A model generated the notes under the pieces. The model had not been told where the DNA came from and searched no databases. It saw only the letters and a list, made by a program, of their open reading frames with translations. From Pseudomonadota bacterium (GTDB lineage: Bacteria; Pseudomonadota; Gammaproteobacteria; Steroidobacterales; Steroidobacteraceae), in assembly GCA_018241455.1 (NCBI GenBank), contig JAFEDW010000051.1:1-10527 (forward strand): a stretch of 10,527 nucleotides of DNA. The letters are read 5' to 3'. Positions 6,751 through 10,527 of the stretch are shown piece after piece. The position numbers and the translations under genes were made by a program. Positions within the stretch are counted from its first letter, which is position 1. Each line of letters begins with the position of its first letter.

Positions 6751-8424
6751 CTAATGGTCCTGGTGTTCGAGCAGGTACATGTACTGCGACAGGTTGCGGT
6801 CCTGGATGTTGCTGGTCCAGCCGCGCAGGTACGAGCGGATCAGGTGCCGCGTCGCATAGTAATAGAGCGGGATGCAGGCCACGTCCTCGTTCAGGATCGC
6901 CTCGGCCTGCGCCAGTTCGTCGAGCCGCCGCGCCGCGTCGGGATCGTTGCCGGCCGCGCTCATCAGCGCGTCGAAGCGCGGATTCGAATAGCCGCCGTCG
7001 TTGTAGCCAAAACCGGTCTGGAACAGCTGCAGGAAGGTCAGCGGATCAGGGTAGTCGCCGATCCACGCGTAATGGAACAGCGCCTGCTGCTTCAGGTGGC
7101 GCTCGTTGAGCTGCACCTTGAACTCCTGGTTGTAGGGTTCCACTTCGGCGCCGAGGTTCGCGCGCCACATGGCCGCGACGGCTTCGTAGGTGCGGCGATT
7201 GTCGGAATCGGTGGGATAGTGCATCTCGACCCGCAGCGGATGCGCGGCCGAATAGCCGGCCTCCGCGTAGTAGCGGCGCGCCAGCGCGTGGCGTTCGGCC
7301 TCCGGCAACTTTGCCCACGCGGGCACCGGCGCGTGATAGCCGGGGAGCGGGGGCGTCGGCGTAAAGGCCGGCTGATACAGGCCCTGGCGCACGTAGCGCA
7401 CCAGCGTTTCGCGATCGACGCCCAGCGTGAGCGCCATGCGCAACGCGCGGTTGCCGGCGAACGGCGGCCGCGTGACGTTCAGGCCGAGCACGAAATTGCC
7501 GAGATAGGGCGCGCTGACGACCTGGTCGCCGAGGCGCGCGCGCAACCATGCGGTCTGCTCGGCCGAAAACGAATCCGTGAACGCGATGTCGCCGGCGAAG
7601 AAGCGCTCGGTCTGCGCGGCGCGATCGAGCTGCAGGTACACCACCTGCTCGAGCCGCACATGCGCGGCGTCCCAGTACAGCGGGTTCTTCACCAGCGTGA
7701 CGCGGCCGCCGATGACGTATTCCTGCAGGCGGAACGCGCCGTTGCTCACCATGTTTTCGGGCCGCACCCAGTCCTCGCCGTGCGCGCGATACGCGGGCTC
7801 GTATTGCGGAAAGGTGTAGGACTTGGTCAGCAGGCTGAGCAGGAACGGCGTCGGCGCGTTCAGTTCGATGCGCACGGTACGTTCATCCGGCGCGCTGATG
7901 CCGAGCGCCGCGACCGGGAGCTTGCCCTCGGCGACCGCCAGTGCGTTGCGCACCGGCGAGAGCGCCTCGGCGTAGTCGGAGGCGGTGCGCGGATCGACCG
8001 TCCGCCGCCAGGCGTAGACGAAATCGCCGGCGCGGATGGGTTCGCCGTTCGACCAGCGCGCGGCGCGCAGGTGAAAGGTCCAGGTGCGCCCGTCGGCGCT
8101 GGTTTCCCAGCGTTCGGCCACGCCGGGCTGCGGCTCGCCATCCTGGCCCAGCCGCATCAGGCCTTCGAACAGGTCATCGAGCACGTGGGCCGCCGGCACA
8201 TCGGTCGACAGCGAGGGGTCGATGCTGCGCATGCCGCCCGCGTCGACGGCGCGGCGCAGCACCTGCGTGGCGGCGAGTCGCTGTTCGCCCGGCGGCGGCG
8301 CGCCGATCGCGGGGGCTGCGGTGTCGCCGCCGCTGCAGGCGCCGAGCGCAAGCGCCGCAACCATCGGCGCCGCGCCGGCAATCCAGCGCAGTGCCGCGGC
8401 CTGGCACCTGCGCGGTCTGCTCAC
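6751..8424 (-). CDS. oppA: Periplasmic oligopeptide-binding lipoprotein OppA (GTG start)
   Basis: Substrate-binding protein that captures peptides in the periplasm and delivers them to OppBC. The 557 residues carry a basic N-terminus (SRPRR), a hydrophobic stretch and lipobox LGAC (27-30), so it should be lipid-anchored at Cys30; E. coli OppA is a soluble periplasmic protein. The body is a full-length family 5 solute-binding protein: VLDDLFEGLMRLG (81-93), GVAERWETSADGRTWTFHLR (101-120), WSNGEPIRAGDFVYAWRR (124-141), NVTRPPFAGNRALRMAL (316-332). WIGDYPDP at 454-461 places Asp457 where E. coli OppA uses an Asp to hold the peptide amino terminus. The frame is open to 9144, but the part above 8424 lies inside fimX and is unlike the family. 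The GTG at 8424 shares GTGA with the fimX stop and gives a proper signal peptide. An internal Met21 would leave too short a signal. MppA or another peptide binder is possible. Confidence 0.92.
   Translation of the reverse strand: MSRPRRCQAAALRWIAGAAPMVAALALGACSGGDTAAPAIGAPPPGEQRLAATQVLRRAVDAGGMRSIDPSLSTDVPAAHVLDDLFEGLMRLGQDGEPQPGVAERWETSADGRTWTFHLRAARWSNGEPIRAGDFVYAWRRTVDPRTASDYAEALSPVRNALAVAEGKLPVAALGISAPDERTVRIELNAPTPFLLSLLTKSYTFPQYEPAYRAHGEDWVRPENMVSNGAFRLQEYVIGGRVTLVKNPLYWDAAHVRLEQVVYLQLDRAAQTERFFAGDIAFTDSFSAEQTAWLRARLGDQVVSAPYLGNFVLGLNVTRPPFAGNRALRMALTLGVDRETLVRYVRQGLYQPAFTPTPPLPGYHAPVPAWAKLPEAERHALARRYYAEAGYSAAHPLRVEMHYPTDSDNRRTYEAVAAMWRANLGAEVEPYNQEFKVQLNERHLKQQALFHYAWIGDYPDPLTFLQLFQTGFGYNDGGYSNPRFDALMSAAGNDPDAARRLDELAQAEAILNEDVACIPLYYYATRHLIRSYLRGWTSNIQDRNLSQYMYLLEHQDH
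6758..6761 (-). promoter_or_regulatory. Ribosome binding site deciding the TTG start of oppB
   Basis: On the minus strand AGGA lies inside the last codons of oppA, 8 bases before the TTG at 6749. No ATG or GTG in this frame lies nearby, and the resulting N-terminus matches the OppB family, so this site supports the TTG start. Confidence 0.6.
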
Positions 8425-10472
8425 GACTTGAGCACGACCTCTTCGGGCGCGTGCACCAGGAAGCCCTGGATGTATTGCACGCCGAGCTGCCACACGACCG
8501 CCATCGTGTTCGCGTCCTCGATGCGTTCGGCCACCGTCTGGATCGAACGCTTGCCTGCGGCCTCGACGATCGCGCGCACGCGCTGTTGCAGGTCGGGGTT
8601 GGCGGTCAGGCCCTGCATCAGCGAGCCGTCGATCTTCAGGAAATCGACCGGCAGCGCGTTCAGCATGCCGTGCGAATCGCGGCCGGCGCCGAAGTGTTCG
8701 ATCGCCATCCGGATCTGGCGCTTCTGCAATTCGACCAGCAAGGCCTGCGTCTGCGCCAGGTGCCGTTCGGCGACATTTTCCGTGACCTGGACGCACAGGC
8801 GCTGCGGCTCGGCGCCGGCCGTCTTCACTTCGCGTTCGAGCCACTCGGGCAGCGTGCTGTCCAGCACGCTGTCCTTCGACAGGCGCACGAACATCTGGTC
8901 GGGTTGCCGCTTGGCGATGACCTCGAGCGCCGCCCGCAGCACCCAGCGGTCGATGTTGCGCATCAGGTCGTTGCGCTCGGCAGCCGGCAGGAATTCGGAC
9001 GGCAGCACCTCGCGCGCCTGCGTGTCGAGCATGCGCATCGCCACGTCGATGATCTTCTGCGCGCCGCCGCTCAAACTCGCGATCGGCTGCTGCACCAGAT
9101 GGAAGCGGTTCTCGGCCAGCGCCGCCTTGATGTGCTTGACCCACACCTGGTCATAGGCGAGCACGCGCGTGTCCGCATCGACGCGCTCGTTTACGATGAC
9201 CTGGTTGCCGCCGCGGTCGACGCATTTCTGCAGCGCCGCCTGCGCGACCGACACGCCCTCGTCGAGCCCGAGGTCGGCGCTCGACAGCGCCGCGAGCCCG
9301 GCCGAACAGGTGACCCGCACGCTCTGTTCGCCCATGGCGAAGGTGTGCTTGGCGATACGCTCGACCAGGCTCTCGCTCCAGGCCTCGGCGTCGCGCGTGT
9401 TGCCGCGTTCGAGCAGCAGCAACAGACCCGCGGCGCCGAAATGCCCGGCGATGTCATTGGGTCCGAGCATCGCGCGCACCTGCGCGGCGAATTGCGCGAT
9501 CAGCTCCTCGGTCGCGTTGACGCCGATCTGCCGGGCGACGTCGGTGAATTTGTCCGGACGCAGCAACGCCAGGCAGCGCACGCCGCCGGACGGGGGCTTG
9601 GCCAGCCGCTCGGTGCACAGGCGCAGCAGGTGCTGCCGCAGCCACAACCCGCTGGTCGGGTCGCGCAGCACCGCATCGGCCAGTTCGGTGGCCAGCGCGC
9701 GCTCGTCGCGCTTGGTGGCGGGGACGATCAACTGCACGCAGGCTTCGCCGTCGAATTCACCGCCGGCCAGCACCAGTTCGAGCGCCACGCCCGAACCGTC
9801 GGCCAGCAGCGCGCCGGCCTTGAGCACGTGATCGCTCCAGCGCCCCTGGGCGCAGGCCGCGAGCGCGCCCTTGAGCGGCGCCTGCGTCTCGCCGTCGAAC
9901 AGGTCCATGACCGGCTGGCCCACCAGCGCGCTGGCATCGGCGTAGCCGAACAGCTCCAGCCACGAGGCATTGACCTGCACGACGATGCCTTCCTGCACCT
10001 GCGCGATGGCATCGTTGGAGCGGTGCAGCACCGTCTCGAGCTGGCGGCGGTAATCCTGCGCGGCGCGCAACGTGTTGGTCAGCGTGCGCTCCATCCGGTA
10101 GGCGCGCAGTTCGCGATGGAAGACGGCCTGCACATGTTCCGGGTTCGCGATCGACACCGTGTCGCGCGCGCCGCGCGCCATGTCCTGGCCGGTGAGCTGG
10201 CTGTCGAACTGCTCGCGGATGACGATCAGCGGCACGCCCGGGGCCATCTGGTCGCGCACCGAGGCCATCGCGGCCAGCCGCTCAGGGTCGGGGGCGAACA
10301 CGACCACCAATTCGGGATTGAGCTGCTCGAGGGCATCGGGCACATCCTGCAGGTCGGGAATCCACGTGCAGTGCGCCGCCAGTCCGCTGTTGCGCAACAG
10401 GCTGTTGAGCGTTTCGACCGGGTCGCGGGAAACGCTCTGCACCAGCACCGGAACTGCCGTGGAATCGCCCAA
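8421..10472 (-). CDS. fimX: FimX-like c-di-GMP effector with degenerate REC-PAS-GGDEF-EAL domains
   Basis: The 683-residue protein matches P. aeruginosa FimX (691) in size and domain order. FimX binds c-di-GMP and controls type IV pilus assembly and twitching. Residues 1-125 are REC-like, but Phe59 (ELVVVFAPD) occupies the phospho-acceptor position. A PAS domain spans about 140-255 (SNDAIAQVQEGIVVQVN, LFGYADAS). The GGDEF domain (about 262-430) reads FGAAGL at 345-350, so the cyclase motif is lost. In the EAL domain (about 442-683) EAL is DVA (476-478), the metal-binding Asn of NLS is Arg530, and DDFG is EHFG (592-595). Glu565, LKID (612-615), Glu649 and QGF (669-671) persist. Hydrolysis is therefore unlikely, while ligand binding remains possible. 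The start is TTG at 10472, with GGAG 8 bases upstream and no in-frame ATG nearby. It is the first gene of the opp operon. A different degenerate GGDEF-EAL protein is the main alternative. Confidence 0.8.
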   Translation of the reverse strand: MGDSTAVPVLVQSVSRDPVETLNSLLRNSGLAAHCTWIPDLQDVPDALEQLNPELVVVFAPDPERLAAMASVRDQMAPGVPLIVIREQFDSQLTGQDMARGARDTVSIANPEHVQAVFHRELRAYRMERTLTNTLRAAQDYRRQLETVLHRSNDAIAQVQEGIVVQVNASWLELFGYADASALVGQPVMDLFDGETQAPLKGALAACAQGRWSDHVLKAGALLADGSGVALELVLAGGEFDGEACVQLIVPATKRDERALATELADAVLRDPTSGLWLRQHLLRLCTERLAKPPSGGVRCLALLRPDKFTDVARQIGVNATEELIAQFAAQVRAMLGPNDIAGHFGAAGLLLLLERGNTRDAEAWSESLVERIAKHTFAMGEQSVRVTCSAGLAALSSADLGLDEGVSVAQAALQKCVDRGGNQVIVNERVDADTRVLAYDQVWVKHIKAALAENRFHLVQQPIASLSGGAQKIIDVAMRMLDTQAREVLPSEFLPAAERNDLMRNIDRWVLRAALEVIAKRQPDQMFVRLSKDSVLDSTLPEWLEREVKTAGAEPQRLCVQVTENVAERHLAQTQALLVELQKRQIRMAIEHFGAGRDSHGMLNALPVDFLKIDGSLMQGLTANPDLQQRVRAIVEAAGKRSIQTVAERIEDANTMAVVWQLGVQYIQGFLVHAPEEVVLKS
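8437..8443 (-). promoter_or_regulatory. Probable ribosome binding site for oppA
   Basis: AAGAGGT on the minus strand lies within the last codons of the fimX-like gene, about 12 bases before the GTG at 8424. The spacing is slightly long. The GTGA stop-start overlap suggests re-initiation by ribosomes finishing fimX as well. Confidence 0.45.
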
Positions 10473-10480
10473 GAATGATG

Positions 10481-10484
10481 CTCC
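10481..10484 (-). promoter_or_regulatory. Ribosome binding site deciding the TTG start of fimX
   Basis: GGAG on the minus strand sits 8 bases before the TTG at 10472. No ATG or GTG in frame lies between this site and the start, and the next candidate starts (GTG codons about 8-10 codons inside) have no comparable site. Confidence 0.55.
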
Positions 10485-10506
10485 GCTGGCGGGCCGCAGC
10501 GCCCGC
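10484..10506 (-). other. Leader segment with two mutually exclusive small hairpins upstream of fimX
   Basis: Stem A pairs GCGGGC with GCCCGC (10489-10494 with 10501-10506, 6-base loop). Stem B pairs CGCTG with CAGCG (10484-10488 with 10497-10501, 8-base loop). They share bases, so only one can form at a time, and stem B reaches the last base of the GGAG ribosome site. Small GC stems arise easily in such GC-rich DNA, so regulation of fimX translation is only a possibility. Confidence 0.25.
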
Positions 10507-10518
10507 TGAATATGGAAA

Positions 10519-10527
10519 ATTCTAGCA
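10519..10527 (-). promoter_or_regulatory. Possible extended -10 promoter of the fimX-opp operon
   Basis: On the minus strand TGCTAGAAT matches the extended -10 pattern TGnTATAAT with one mismatch; the hexamer TAGAAT is 10519-10524. Any -35 element would lie outside the window. Transcription would begin near 10512, giving a leader of about 40 bases. The sequence from 10507 to the window edge is clearly richer in A+T than the rest, which supports a promoter. Confidence 0.45.

Noticed and set aside
8425..9144. Upstream extension of the oppA frame
   Set aside because: It lies within the EAL domain of fimX in another frame; the GTG at 8424 gives a proper lipoprotein signal peptide.
6604..9156. 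Plus-strand open frame of 850 codons opposite oppA/oppB/fimX, and a similar one of 845 codons at 7941-10478
   Set aside because: Both are antisense to well-recognised genes, are dominated by Arg/His/Ala/Gln, show no family motifs, and result from few stop codons in GC-rich DNA.

Overview
The window is GC-rich (roughly two-thirds G+C) chromosomal DNA from a gammaproteobacterium. The clues are an Escherichia coli-type ParC, an Enterobacteria-like OppBC pair, and a FimX-like cyclic-di-GMP protein lying a few genes from parC. Pseudomonas has a similar parC-fimX neighbourhood. Xanthomonadales or a related group fits best, but the exact taxon is inferred. No tRNA, rRNA, CRISPR array, insertion sequence, prophage or attachment site is visible.

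Layout. (1) 1-2169, plus strand: most of parC, topoisomerase IV subunit A, missing only its first ~22 codons. (2) 2170-2262: a convergent intergenic gap with a long hairpin that probably ends transcription from both sides. (3) 2263-2880, minus strand: a small Ala-rich predicted lipoprotein of unknown function. (4) 2983-10472, minus strand: six genes packed like one operon, transcribed from the right edge in the order fimX-like, oppA, oppB, oppC, oppD, oppF. Every junction is a 4- or 8-base overlap or a 1-base gap, so translational coupling is likely. A possible extended -10 element and a leader with two competing small hairpins precede the first gene at the window edge.

How the genes work together. 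OppA (a lipid-anchored peptide-binding protein), OppB and OppC (the membrane channel) and OppD and OppF (the ATPases) form a complete ABC oligopeptide importer. The first gene of the operon encodes a protein with REC-like, PAS, GGDEF and EAL domains in which the key catalytic residues of the signalling domains are altered. It therefore looks like a c-di-GMP receptor of the FimX type (type IV pilus and twitching control), not a cyclase or phosphodiesterase. The gene products themselves are conventional. The feature most worth following up is the physical and translational coupling of a c-di-GMP effector to a complete peptide importer.

Many long open frames lie opposite or overlapping these genes. 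They are artefacts of high GC content and are not annotated.
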